15,977 nt of DNA, taken from positions 1 through 15,977 of the forward strand of contig CALJDJ010000046.1 of NCBI GenBank assembly GCA_938023705.1. Direction: 5' to 3'. Shown here in pieces: positions 1-6,890 of the stretch. Origin of the DNA: an uncultured Collinsella sp. Lineage in GTDB: Bacteria > Actinomycetota > Coriobacteriia > Coriobacteriales > Coriobacteriaceae. The notes beneath the pieces were generated by a model. That model was not told the DNA's origin, made no database searches, and saw only the letters and a list, made by a program, of their open reading frames with translations. The translations under genes were made by a program, and so were the position numbers. The number at the start of each line of letters is the position of its first letter. Position 1 is the first letter of the stretch.

Positions 1-1
1 G

Positions 2-148
2 TGGAACAGCCGTCTACAGGTCACAAGTCGCGGCTATATGCTGGGTTACAACGATTTGAGAGACCCTTCTGTCAGCGGCTTTTTCCGGTTTCTCGCAAGG
101 GTCGGTGACAACGGGATGAAAATGCAAATCGTGAAAATTAGATTTTAA
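2..148 (+). pseudogene. C-terminal fragment, possibly XRE-type antitoxin or regulator (cut by window edge)
   Basis: A frame open from the left edge reads 48 codons and stops with TAA at 146-148. The segment RDPSVSGFFRFLARVG followed by KMQIVKIRF resembles the last HTH helix and the short beta tail of XRE-family antitoxins, whose usual pattern is N-P-S-L-S-T-L-x-R-I-x-x-A-L-G then a hydrophobic strand. This is recognition by eye of a short stretch. The upstream part lies outside the window, so I cannot say whether the gene is intact or broken. It stops 9 nt before the next small frame, as in a two-gene toxin-antitoxin unit. Base composition is poorer in GC than in the genes to the right. A chance open frame is a real alternative. 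Confidence 0.3.
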
Positions 149-157
149 AAGGCAAAA

Positions 158-274
158 ATGAAGCGCATTCACTTTGACGTCGAAGAAGACGGCTTTTACG
201 GCGCATATTGGGCATGCAAGGATACGCATACAGCAGCGGGCACGGATTCAATTGAAACCGTGCCCGCTATCTAA
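158..274 (+). pseudogene. 38-codon frame resembling a HicB-type N-terminus
   Basis: The frame starts with ATG at 158 after a weak AAAAGG Shine-Dalgarno sequence and ends with TAA at 272-274, giving 38 residues. Its beginning (MKRIHFDVEEDGFYGAYW) and the later TAAGTDSIETV recall the start of HicB-like antitoxins: a beta strand, an E-D-G-(F/Y) turn, and a T-x-G-D-(T/S)-x-E-E-A helix start. HicB proteins are normally at least 60-70 residues long, so this would be a truncated remnant. The last codons run through a GC-rich hairpin. It may be a decayed partner of the frame ending at 148, or a chance open frame. Confidence 0.28.
235..268. terminator. Hairpin with 11-bp stem beyond the guaA 3' end
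   Basis: Arms AGCGGGCACGG (235-245) and CCGTGCCCGCT (258-268) pair perfectly. The 12-nt middle contains a second palindrome, TTCAATTGAA, so nearly the whole element is symmetrical. On the plus strand an AT-rich tract with few consecutive T follows. On the minus strand no T-run follows. It may end plus-strand transcripts from the left-edge fragments or act without a U-tract 34 nt past the guaA stop. Confidence 0.45.
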
Positions 275-302
275 TACTATATTATTTTATCGAACGCCTG
301 TT

Positions 303-1901
303 CTATTCCCACTCAATCGTCGCGGGCGGCTTGGACGTAATGTCGTAGCAGACGCGGTTGGCGCCAGGGACCTCGGCAACGATGCGGCCGGAGATGCGGG
401 CCAGGACGTCGTAGGGCAGCTTGGCCCAGTCGGCGGTCATGGCGTCGCTGGACTCCACGGCGCGCAAGATGATCGGGCGCTGATAGGTGCGCTCGTCGCC
501 CATAACGCCAACGGACTTGATGTCGGGCAGGACCGCAAAATACTGCCAGCAGCTGTGCTCGGAGTTGCGCTCGCCGGTCTGCTCAAACAGACGCTGGTTG
601 TAGGCGTCGAGCTCCTCGCGCACGATGGCGTCGGCATTCTTGAGGATCTCGAGCTTCTCCTTGTCGACCGCACCGATGATGCGGATGGCAAGGCCCGGGC
701 CCGGGAAGGGCTGACGGAACACGATGTGACCCGGCAGGCCTAACGCCAGGCCAAGTGCGCGGACCTCGTCCTTAAAGAAGTGGTCGAGCGGCTCGATAAG
801 GTCGAAGTGCACGCCCTTGGGGAACGGAATCAGGTTGTGGTGGCTCTTGATGGTGGCCGTCTTGCCGCCCGTCTTGCGAGCGCCGGACTCGATGATGTCG
901 GGGTAGATGGTGCCCTGAGCCAGGTACTTGACCGGCTTGCCATCGCACTCGAGCTGCTGCGCCACGGCGAAGAACTCTTTCCAGAACTGCGTACCGATGA
1001 TGCGGCGCTTCTCCTCGGGCTCGGTCACGCCGGCCAGAAGCTCGGCATAACGGTCCTCGGCGTGGACGTGGATAAAGTCGACATCGAACTGCTTGGTGAA
1101 GACCTCCTCCACCTGCTCGGGCTCGCCCTTGCGCAGCAGGCCGTGGTTGATAAACACGCAGGTCATCTGCTTGCCCACGGCGCGGGCGCCCAGCGCAGCC
1201 ACGACGGAGGAGTCGACGCCGCCGGACAGGGCCAGAATCACGCGGTCGTCGCCGACCTTCTCGCGGAACTCGGCCGTCATGGTCTCGACCAGGTTGTCCA
1301 TGCTCCAGTTGGGCTCCAGGCCGCAGATCTCAAACAGGAAGTTGCTCAGCAGCTGCTGACCGTACTCGGAGTGCTTGACCTCGGGGTGGAACTGCGTGGT
1401 GAAAATCTTGCGCTCGACGCACTCCATGGCGGCAACCGGGCACACGTCGGTGCTGGCGGTAACGGTAAAGCCCTCGGGCACCTCGGAAACGGCGTCGCGA
1501 TGGCTCATCCACACGGTCTGCTCCATAGGCGTGGAGTTAAAGAGCTTGGCGCCAGCCGTACGCGTGATGGTGGCGCGGCCGTACTCGCCCACCTCGGAGT
1601 GGCCAACCTTGCCGCCGAGCGTCACGGCCGTGATCTGATGGCCGTAGCAAAAGCCCAGGACGGGAAGGCCCAGGTCAAAGATGGCGGGGTCGATGGACGG
1701 AGCGTCCTCGGCGTACACGGAGGCCGGGCCGCCAGAAAGGATGAGCGCAGAGGCGTTCATCTCGCAAATCTCATCGGCCGAGATGTCACAGGGAACGATC
1801 TCGGAATACACGTTGAGGTCGCGGACGCGACGGGCAATGAGCTGACCGTACTGCGCACCAAAGTCGAGTACGAGGACCTTTGCGGAAGCCTTTTGATCCA
1901 T
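303..1901 (-). CDS. guaA: GMP synthase (glutamine-hydrolysing)
   Basis: Converts XMP to GMP in the cytoplasm using ATP and ammonia released from glutamine, the last step of guanine nucleotide synthesis. The 532-residue protein has the usual two-part layout. An N-terminal class I glutamine amidotransferase carries the nucleophile Cys85 in GFCYGHQ and His172/Glu174 in FHPEV. An ATP-pyrophosphatase domain carries the P-loop SGGVDSS at 226-232, and the C-terminal dimerisation domain ends in ATIEWE. I chose the ATG at 1901 because a GAGGGGG Shine-Dalgarno sequence lies just upstream and the family N-terminus begins here; an in-frame start further upstream would add 42 unconserved residues. Length is normal for the family. 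It diverges from the asparaginase gene. Its 3' end (GAGTGGGAATAG at the stop) is a known integration site in other bacteria. Confidence 0.98.
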   Translation of the reverse strand: MDQKASAKVLVLDFGAQYGQLIARRVRDLNVYSEIVPCDISADEICEMNASALILSGGPASVYAEDAPSIDPAIFDLGLPVLGFCYGHQITAVTLGGKVGHSEVGEYGRATITRTAGAKLFNSTPMEQTVWMSHRDAVSEVPEGFTVTASTDVCPVAAMECVERKIFTTQFHPEVKHSEYGQQLLSNFLFEICGLEPNWSMDNLVETMTAEFREKVGDDRVILALSGGVDSSVVAALGARAVGKQMTCVFINHGLLRKGEPEQVEEVFTKQFDVDFIHVHAEDRYAELLAGVTEPEEKRRIIGTQFWKEFFAVAQQLECDGKPVKYLAQGTIYPDIIESGARKTGGKTATIKSHHNLIPFPKGVHFDLIEPLDHFFKDEVRALGLALGLPGHIVFRQPFPGPGLAIRIIGAVDKEKLEILKNADAIVREELDAYNQRLFEQTGERNSEHSCWQYFAVLPDIKSVGVMGDERTYQRPIILRAVESSDAMTADWAKLPYDVLARISGRIVAEVPGANRVCYDITSKPPATIEWE

Positions 1902-2064
1902 GGTTTCCCCCTCTTGTTGGCGGGGAGCCGGTGCCCACCCGCGTGAATGAACGAAAATAACTTTCATAGTGTACACGTTATATGGGGTTTCTCGTCCCTC
2001 GCAGCCATCAGCGCACGGCAAACGCACGACCTGGGCCCCTATTTGACGGCAATTGGAGTGTTAC

Positions 2065-2093
2065 CAAACGTTACAGATGATGTAATACGTTTG
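2065..2093. promoter_or_regulatory. Imperfect dyad, possible operator for the asparaginase gene
   Basis: CAAACG-TTACA (2065-2075) and TGTAA-TA-CGTTTG (2081-2093) are inverted repeats of 11 bp, with five bases between them and a two-base insertion in the right arm. The right arm overlaps the candidate -35 at 2091-2096, which is where a repressor would act. No regulator can be assigned. Confidence 0.4.
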
Positions 2094-2118
2094 AACATTG
2101 GACGCCCTGTGCCACAAT
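2091..2118 (+). promoter_or_regulatory. Candidate promoter of the asparaginase gene
   Basis: TTGAAC (2091-2096) and CACAAT (2113-2118) are separated by 16 nt and lie about 50 nt before the start codon at 2170. Each hexamer matches the sigma-70 consensus at four of six positions. Support is positional only. Confidence 0.3.
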
Positions 2119-2169
2119 ACTGCCGAACGACTCCGCCTCTGCGGCGGCAAATACGATAGGAATACCAGC

Positions 2170-3183
2170 ATGAAGCGCATCCTTCTCATCGCCACGGGCG
2201 GCACCATCGCATCGACCGAGGACGGCAACGGCCTCTCCCCCGCCCTGACCGGTGAGGAGCTCGCCCAGAGCGTCCCCGAGATTTCGGGCCTCTGCGAGCT
2301 CGACGTCGTGCAGCCCATGAACATCGACAGCACCAATATGCGCCCCAGTGACTGGATGCGTATCCGCGACGTCATCGTCGAGGGTTATGCCGACCACGAC
2401 GGCTTCGTGATTCTGCACGGCACCGACACCATGAGCTACACCGCGGCGGCGCTTTCCTACCTGATTCAGGACAGCCCCAAGCCCATCGTACTCACCGGCT
2501 CGCAAAAGCCCATGGGCAATCCCTTTACTGACGCCAAGCTCAACCTGTACCAGAGCCTGCTCTATGCGCTCGACGAACACTCGCACGACGTCTCGATCGT
2601 GTTTGGCGGCGTCGCCATTGCCGGCACACGCGCCCGTAAGCAGCGCACCATGAGCTTTAACGCGTTCATTAGCGTCAACTATCCGCCCATCGCCTATATC
2701 CGCAACGACCGTATCGTGCGCAGCGGGCTTCACGGCACGCATCAAGGCGAAAACCCGGTGCGCTTCTACGACCACATCGACCCACGCGTGTTTGTGCTCA
2801 AGCTCACGCCCGGCGTGAACCCTGGCGTTCTGGACGCTCTGGCCGATAGCTACGACGCCGTGATTCTGGAGACCTTTGGCATTGGCGGCATCCCCGAGTT
2901 CGGCGAGTCCGGCGAGTCGTTCCAAGAGGCAATTTTCCGCTGGGTCGATTCGGGTCGCACCGTCGTTATGACCACGCAGGTCCCCGAAGAGGGCCTCGAC
3001 CTGGGCGTTTATGAGGTCGGCCGCGCTTACGCCGATCATCCGGGCATTCTGCGCGGCGATGACATGACCACCGAGACGCTCGTGGCCAAGACTATGTGGG
3101 CACTCGGCCAGTCACGCGATGCCGCCGAGATTCAGCGCCTGTTCTACAGCCAAGTCAACCACGACCGCGTCCCGATGGCGTAA
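2170..3183 (+). CDS. L-asparaginase
   Basis: Hydrolyses asparagine to aspartate and ammonia. The 337-residue protein shows both family signatures. The N-terminal IATGGTIAST contains the nucleophile Thr12, and ILHGTDTMSYTAAAL contains Thr85 and Asp86. A Lys near 157 (TRARKQRT) fits the fourth catalytic residue. Length is typical. There is no signal peptide: the protein begins with a short MKR and then the first core strand, so a cytoplasmic (AnsA-like, type I) enzyme is more likely than a periplasmic type II enzyme. The ATG at 2170 follows AGGA, and an in-frame start 24 codons upstream lacks conservation. The gene diverges from guaA and converges on the XRE gene, ending 22 nt before it. Related families include glutaminase-asparaginases, so strict substrate choice is not proven. 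Confidence 0.9.
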   Translation: MKRILLIATGGTIASTEDGNGLSPALTGEELAQSVPEISGLCELDVVQPMNIDSTNMRPSDWMRIRDVIVEGYADHDGFVILHGTDTMSYTAAALSYLIQDSPKPIVLTGSQKPMGNPFTDAKLNLYQSLLYALDEHSHDVSIVFGGVAIAGTRARKQRTMSFNAFISVNYPPIAYIRNDRIVRSGLHGTHQGENPVRFYDHIDPRVFVLKLTPGVNPGVLDALADSYDAVILETFGIGGIPEFGESGESFQEAIFRWVDSGRTVVMTTQVPEEGLDLGVYEVGRAYADHPGILRGDDMTTETLVAKTMWALGQSRDAAEIQRLFYSQVNHDRVPMA

Positions 3184-3205
3184 TTCAGTTGTCGACGGGT
3201 ATCCC

Positions 3206-3424
3206 CTATTCGATGCCCTCGAGAAGCTCTGATACCGTCATGCCGAGTGCGGGCGCGATCTTAAATAGAACCTTGAGCGTGAAATTTGCCGTCCCATCTT
3301 CGATTCGGTCGAGGTAGGGTCGGCTGATTCCTGTCGCCACACAAAAATCAACCTTGGAGATGCCAAGGTCTCTGCGCGTCTCTTCGACCCGCCTGCCAAG
3401 AATCTGTTTAGCACGTTCGTCCAT
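3206..3424 (-). CDS. Small XRE-family helix-turn-helix regulator
   Basis: A 72-residue protein made almost only of one HTH_3 (Cro/CI-type) domain. Residues 20-62 hold the core: LGISKVDFCVATGISRPYLDRIEDG, then TLKVLFKIAPALGMTVSELL. Proteins like this bind DNA as dimers and often repress their own promoter. The ATG at 3424 has no good Shine-Dalgarno sequence and lies 29 nt from a perfect 24-bp palindrome at 3454-3477, so a short leader and self-repression are likely. It diverges from an unrecognised 129-residue gene that shares the palindrome. Its stop converges on the asparaginase gene with a 22-nt gap. The DNA-binding function is well supported; the target is inferred. Confidence 0.85.
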   Translation of the reverse strand: MDERAKQILGRRVEETRRDLGISKVDFCVATGISRPYLDRIEDGTANFTLKVLFKIAPALGMTVSELLEGIE

Positions 3425-3453
3425 GCAGACGAGTTTGAAATGGAGCCGAACAT

Positions 3454-3477
3454 AAACGTAAACTATAGTTTACGTTT
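3454..3477. promoter_or_regulatory. Perfect 24-bp palindrome, likely XRE operator
   Basis: AAACGTAAACTA followed by its exact reverse complement occupies 3454-3477, centred on TATA. It sits between two divergent genes. It contains TATAGT, a five-of-six match to a -10 element, on both strands, so a bound dimer would cover promoter elements in both directions. For the plus strand, TTGAAA (3435-3440) and TAAACT (3459-3464), 18 nt apart, form a possible promoter. Confidence 0.7.
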
Positions 3478-3500
3478 TGCCGAATACACAGGAGTTTTCT

Positions 3501-3890
3501 ATGTCGGGTTCTTCGGTCCGCATGTACCGAGCCACGCTTCGCACAAACAGCGTACCGCCCAAGCTCGTCGTCGTTGAAGCCGAATGCCTTTCGCCCGATG
3601 AGCGCACAGCATTTGCATTGCTATCAAGTCGCGTCGCCGCCGTTCTGGTCCCTTGCCCGGCGCAAGGCGAACTTGCCATCCAATGCCAAGCGCACAGCTG
3701 CTCGCTCAATCAGGCTGCCGTAATCGCAACCAGCCAACGCGGCCTGCCCCTTCTCCTGGAAGCCGGTATCGCGCTCGCCCTTCGCGGCGCCGGACACGAA
3801 AACGAGGCCGCCGCCGACATGGTCTTTAAACCACGATCGAGCGGCGGCCTCGCAGCAGCCATTGAATATGCGTGCAGGCTCGTTGCCTAG
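3501..3890 (+). CDS. Unrecognised 129-residue protein, divergent from XRE regulator
   Basis: I do not recognise this family. The start at 3501 is chosen for the CAGGAG Shine-Dalgarno sequence eight bases upstream; a TTG start at 3477 would lie inside the palindrome. The protein is soluble-looking and alanine-rich. It has a hydrophobic strand KLVVVEAECL (21-30), a helical stretch ending VAAVLVPC (45-52), cysteines at 29, 52, 62, 67 and 125, and an alternation of helices and short strands in the C-terminal half (GLPLLLEAGIALALRGAG). There is no signal peptide and no clear membrane segment. The gene shares a 24-bp palindrome with the XRE gene, so the XRE protein probably controls it. Its stop is 9 nt from the convergent DUF1648-type gene. 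Confidence 0.7.
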   Translation: MSGSSVRMYRATLRTNSVPPKLVVVEAECLSPDERTAFALLSSRVAAVLVPCPAQGELAIQCQAHSCSLNQAAVIATSQRGLPLLLEAGIALALRGAGHENEAAADMVFKPRSSGGLAAAIEYACRLVA

Positions 3891-3899
3891 AAGAACAAG

Positions 3900-4283
3900 T
3901 TAGAAACCAAAGCCAAAGCCCGTTCCGGTAATCGCCGAGTACATAAAGTAGACGTTGATTACGTTGAGAAACACACCCGTGATGCAGCCGTTTCGCAGGT
4001 AGCGCTCGCACACGATGCGCGCCATGGCGGCGGAGTCATCATTGTTTTTAGCTTGGCGTCCTGCCGTAAAGTACGTCGCCACGCTCAGCAGCAGGTTGAG
4101 CACCGGCAGTGCCAGCAGCTCGTAGCTCTTGCCCCAGCGCGTCACCTCGCCGGCTGCGTTAAACTTCGTTGCCACCTCAGGACCAATGTTGGGGATAACA
4201 CACGCTGCGACCACCAGCGGAAGCACCGCGAGCACCAGCAGCGCGACGCCCATGTAGCCGGCTTTTTTGCCATATTTAAACAT
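3900..4283 (-). CDS. Small membrane protein with DUF1648-like motif
   Basis: A 127-residue protein with three predicted membrane segments at about 10-30, 55-74 and 99-117. Between the first two is VATKFNAAGEVTRWGKS, which matches the DUF1648 signature (P-x-H-F-N-x-x-G-x-x-D-x-W-G) found in SdpI-like immunity and signalling proteins, except that the histidine is replaced (TKFN). The first helix could be read as a lipoprotein-like signal (VVAAC at 24-28), but the motif argues for a multi-pass protein. The tail is glycine- and phenylalanine-rich (GTGFGFGF). Its AAGGA Shine-Dalgarno sequence overlaps the ychF stop region, with 11 nt between the genes, so it is translated from the ychF message. 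Its role is unknown. Confidence 0.75.
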   Translation of the reverse strand: MFKYGKKAGYMGVALLVLAVLPLVVAACVIPNIGPEVATKFNAAGEVTRWGKSYELLALPVLNLLLSVATYFTAGRQAKNNDDSAAMARIVCERYLRNGCITGVFLNVINVYFMYSAITGTGFGFGF

Positions 4284-4294
4284 GCGCGTCGTCC

Positions 4295-5371
4295 TTACAC
4301 GTTAAAGCGGAAGTGCACGACGTCGCCATCGGCCATGACATAGTCCTTGCCCTCAATACGCAGCTTGCCGGCAGCCTTGGCGCCCTGCTCGCCGCCGAGT
4401 TCGATGTAGTCGTCGTAGCCAATGACCTCGGCCTTAATAAAGCCGCGCTCAAAGTCGGTATGGATGACACCGGCAGCCTGCGGAGCGGTCGCACCCTGAC
4501 GCACCGTCCAAGCCTTGACCTCCATCTCGCCAGCCGTAAAGAACGACTGCAGGCCGAGCAACTTGTAGGCCGCCTGCGCGAGCACGTCCAGACCGGGCTG
4601 CTCCAGGCCCAAGCTCTCCAGGTAGTCGGCAGCGTCCTCGGGATCGAGCTCGGAAAGCTCAGCCTCGATCTTGGCGCAGATAGGCAGCGGCTTGACGCCG
4701 TCGATGGGCGCCAGGTCCTCGTTGAGCATGTCCTCGTCTACGTTGGCCACGTACAGGATGGGCTTCATGGTGAGCAGAAACAGGCCCTTGGCGGCGGCAC
4801 GCTCCTCGTCGGTCATCTCCATGGATGCGGCGCGCTTGCCCTCGTTGAGCCAGGCAAGCAGGCGCTTGGCGACCTCGAACTTGGGCATGAGCTCCTTGTC
4901 TCGCTTGGCCTCCTTCTCGAGCTTGGGCAGCTGCTTCTCGAGCGTGCCCATGTCGGCCAAGATGAGCTCGGTCATGATGGTGTCGGCATCGCCGGCGGGA
5001 TCGACGAACTCGCCCGTGCGGCCCACCTCACGCATAACGTTGGGGTCCTTAAAGTAGCGCACGACCTCGCAGATTGCGTCGGTCTCGCGAATGTTGGCCA
5101 GGAACTGGTTGCCCAGGCCCTCGCCCTCGTTGGCGCCCTTCACCAGACCTGCGATGTCGACGAACTCGACCGTTGCCGGCACGATGCGACCCGGGTTGAC
5201 GATGTCGGCGAGCTTTTGCAGACGGCTATCGGGTACGTCGACGATACCCACGTTGGGGTCGATCGTGGCGAACGGGTAGTTGGCGGCAAGGCCGGTCTTT
5301 TTGGTAAGCGCGGTGAACAGCGTCGACTTGCCTACGTTGGGCAGGCCCACGATACCGATGGAAAGGGACAC
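4295..5371 (-). CDS. ychF: Redox-regulated ATPase YchF (Obg-family translation-associated GTPase fold)
   Basis: YchF/OLA1 proteins are cytoplasmic P-loop ATPases that bind ribosomes and affect stress responses. The 358-residue protein has the family pattern: G1 GLPNVGKST at 9-17, switch NYPFATIDPNVG at 31-42, G3 DIAG at 72-75 followed by LVKGANEGEGLGNQFL, and NVDE at 210-213 where GTPases have NKxD, which is why YchF prefers ATP. A coiled insert lies at about 140-200 and a TGS-type C-terminal domain ends in MADGDVVHFRFNV. The start is a GTG at 5371 after AAAGGAG; upstream in-frame starts would add unconserved residues. The length is normal. The DUF1648-type gene follows 11 nt downstream. A -10-like TATACT lies on the minus strand at 5409-5414. 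Confidence 0.97.
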   Translation of the reverse strand: MSLSIGIVGLPNVGKSTLFTALTKKTGLAANYPFATIDPNVGIVDVPDSRLQKLADIVNPGRIVPATVEFVDIAGLVKGANEGEGLGNQFLANIRETDAICEVVRYFKDPNVMREVGRTGEFVDPAGDADTIMTELILADMGTLEKQLPKLEKEAKRDKELMPKFEVAKRLLAWLNEGKRAASMEMTDEERAAAKGLFLLTMKPILYVANVDEDMLNEDLAPIDGVKPLPICAKIEAELSELDPEDAADYLESLGLEQPGLDVLAQAAYKLLGLQSFFTAGEMEVKAWTVRQGATAPQAAGVIHTDFERGFIKAEVIGYDDYIELGGEQGAKAAGKLRIEGKDYVMADGDVVHFRFNV

Positions 5372-5408
5372 GACAGCTCCTTTTAGTACAGGTACTTCAA
5401 ACCGTATA

Positions 5409-5414
5409 AGTATA
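5409..5414 (-). promoter_or_regulatory. Candidate -10 element for ychF
   Basis: TATACT on the minus strand would give a leader of about 30 nt before the GTG start. No convincing -35 was found. The gap of 114 nt between the iron-sulfur gene stop and ychF leaves room for a separate promoter. Confidence 0.3.
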
Positions 5415-5485
5415 GCGCCGCCGCAGCATCTGGGCGAACCCGGACGCCACGGCGGCACGAATGAAGCAGAGATAGAGGTCGCTGA

Positions 5486-6739
5486 CTAGTCCGCGAGCTT
5501 TTCCACCTGGTCGAGCATCTTGTCGAGCTTGGCCTTTGCCTCGGCCTTGACCTTCTCGGCCTCCTCGTGGGCCTTGGCCTTCTGAGCGGCCTTTTCCTCG
5601 GCTTCGGGGTCGACGACAACCAAGTTGGACGCATCGTGCTCGACCAGCTTGAGCGCATGTTCGGGACAAACCTTGACACAGGCGCCACAACCTAGGCAAT
5701 ACGTGGACTCCAGTGCAAAGCGACCGCTTCCCACCAAATCGCAGGCGGACGTGGGGCACGCGTTAACGCACTCGCCGCACGACGTGCACTTGTCAAAATC
5801 GCACTCCGGCGTGCTCACCTGCATGTTCTGGGCAAGCTCGGGGTGGTTTTGCAGCGTCGAGAGCACCAGCTGTCGTCCGTGTGTGAGCGAGCGGCGACGC
5901 TTGGTCGTTGTGGTACCGCACATGGTGTTGAGTGTGCGCTCCAGCTGGGTGATCTGATGGCGATGGGCTTTGAGCTTCTGCGTCACCGAAGCCAGTGCCG
6001 CCGTCGCCGGATTGAGTTTGGTCACGGTCAGGCCCGTGGTACGGGCAATCTTTTCCATGTATTCCTTGCGCTCGTACTCGCGACGCTTATGGCACTTGAG
6101 GCTCTTGGGATCGACCTCTAGGCCCATACCCGTACCGGCCCATTCCTCGGCCTTCGCAATCGCCTCGCCCAGCATGTCCTCGCCACCGGTGTTGCGGCAT
6201 TTATCGCACACGCCCAGCGGCAGATACACGCTCACGTTGGGATAGTCGGCCAGTACCGAGAACCAAGTCTCGGCCGTAATATCGCCCACGCAGGCAACGA
6301 CGACCTCATTCTCGCGCGGCATGCGCTTAAGGGCACGCGTGCAGGTAACGTAGGCGGTCTCGTGGCTCGTAGCTGCCGAGACAATGTCGTCGTAAAGGTT
6401 TTTGGGCGCCAGGCGCGGCGAGATAATCGCCTCGGTCGGGCAGGCGGCGGCGCACAGGCCGCACTTGCGACAGGAATCGAGGATCTCGATGGCGTCTTCC
6501 TCGACCTCGATGGCGTTGACCGGGCACACGTCCATGCACGCGGTGCAGCCGCTCTTTTCGTTTTTGCAGGTCAGGCACGGAATGGTGTTTCCGCGCGGGC
6601 GCTCCTTATAGTCGGCAGGATTCCACTGCGGCGCCGACGGATCGAGCGCATCGGTCACGCCGCCAAGCGGGTTTTTAAGAAAGTCGAAACCCTTGCTGAT
6701 CTCGATAATGTCATCAAACAGATCGTGTTCCTGCGCCAT
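5486..6739 (-). CDS. Protein with four [4Fe-4S] ferredoxin motifs and lysine/alanine-rich tail
   Basis: A 417-residue cytoplasmic-looking protein with two separate pairs of cluster motifs. The N-terminal pair uses Cys58, 65, 68 and 72 (an irregular first spacing, with Cys55 in addition) and Cys90, 93, 96 and 100. The C-terminal pair uses Cys318, 321, 324 and 328 and Cys348, 351, 354 and 358. Between them, residues 110-310 form an unrecognised region with Cys133, 150 and 216 and a CDKC pair at 178-181, then a helical stretch rich in basic residues. Residues 380-417 are a charged KAEAKAKLDK-type coiled coil. The start at 6739 is set by AAGGAGGGG six to seven bases upstream. It should carry electrons between partners; no catalytic subunit is adjacent, so the partner is unknown. 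It may share a transcript with ychF downstream. Confidence 0.85.
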   Translation of the reverse strand: MAQEHDLFDDIIEISKGFDFLKNPLGGVTDALDPSAPQWNPADYKERPRGNTIPCLTCKNEKSGCTACMDVCPVNAIEVEEDAIEILDSCRKCGLCAAACPTEAIISPRLAPKNLYDDIVSAATSHETAYVTCTRALKRMPRENEVVVACVGDITAETWFSVLADYPNVSVYLPLGVCDKCRNTGGEDMLGEAIAKAEEWAGTGMGLEVDPKSLKCHKRREYERKEYMEKIARTTGLTVTKLNPATAALASVTQKLKAHRHQITQLERTLNTMCGTTTTKRRRSLTHGRQLVLSTLQNHPELAQNMQVSTPECDFDKCTSCGECVNACPTSACDLVGSGRFALESTYCLGCGACVKVCPEHALKLVEHDASNLVVVDPEAEEKAAQKAKAHEEAEKVKAEAKAKLDKMLDQVEKLAD

Positions 6740-6779
6740 GCGCGGCCCCTCCTTGAGCAGTGCAAACAAGCAAGAGATA

Positions 6780-6810
6780 ATGATACGCTATCGGCCCGTG
6801 CCTCGGGCAA
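6780..6810 (-). promoter_or_regulatory. Weak promoter candidate for the iron-sulfur gene
   Basis: On the minus strand TTGCCC (6805-6810) and TATCAT (6780-6785) are 19 nt apart, 41 nt before the start codon. A small GCCCG/CGGGC hairpin lies within the spacer. Spacing is longer than ideal. Confidence 0.25.
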
Positions 6811-6830
6811 ATTACACGCGGAGCACCTTT

Positions 6831-6859
6831 GCGGCAAATAGCCTATGGCCTATCGCCGC
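6831..6859. terminator. Imperfect hairpin between gldA paralog and iron-sulfur gene
   Basis: GCGGC (6831-6835) pairs with GCCGC (6855-6859), with a second stem ATAGCC/GGCCTAT inside. No T-run follows on either strand. It lies 32 nt past the stop of the upstream dehydrogenase gene and may be a U-less terminator. Confidence 0.3.
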
Positions 6860-6890
6860 CCCGATTGCACAAAGTCAATCAAGCGCCAAA

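Noticed and set aside
780..1946. Long plus-strand frame opposite guaA
   Set aside because: It is antisense to a clear GMP synthase, lacks a Shine-Dalgarno sequence, and has the valine/leucine/glycine-rich composition typical of the complement of a high-GC gene.
1902..2060. Purine riboswitch in the guaA leader
   Set aside because: I looked for the conserved three-stem junction sequences and did not see them; the leader also lacks a terminator-like hairpin.
2071..3039. Long minus-strand frame opposite the asparaginase gene
   Set aside because: It mirrors codon bias of the real gene and has no recognisable domain.
4313..5386. Long plus-strand frame opposite ychF
   Set aside because: Antisense shadow of a fully conserved protein.
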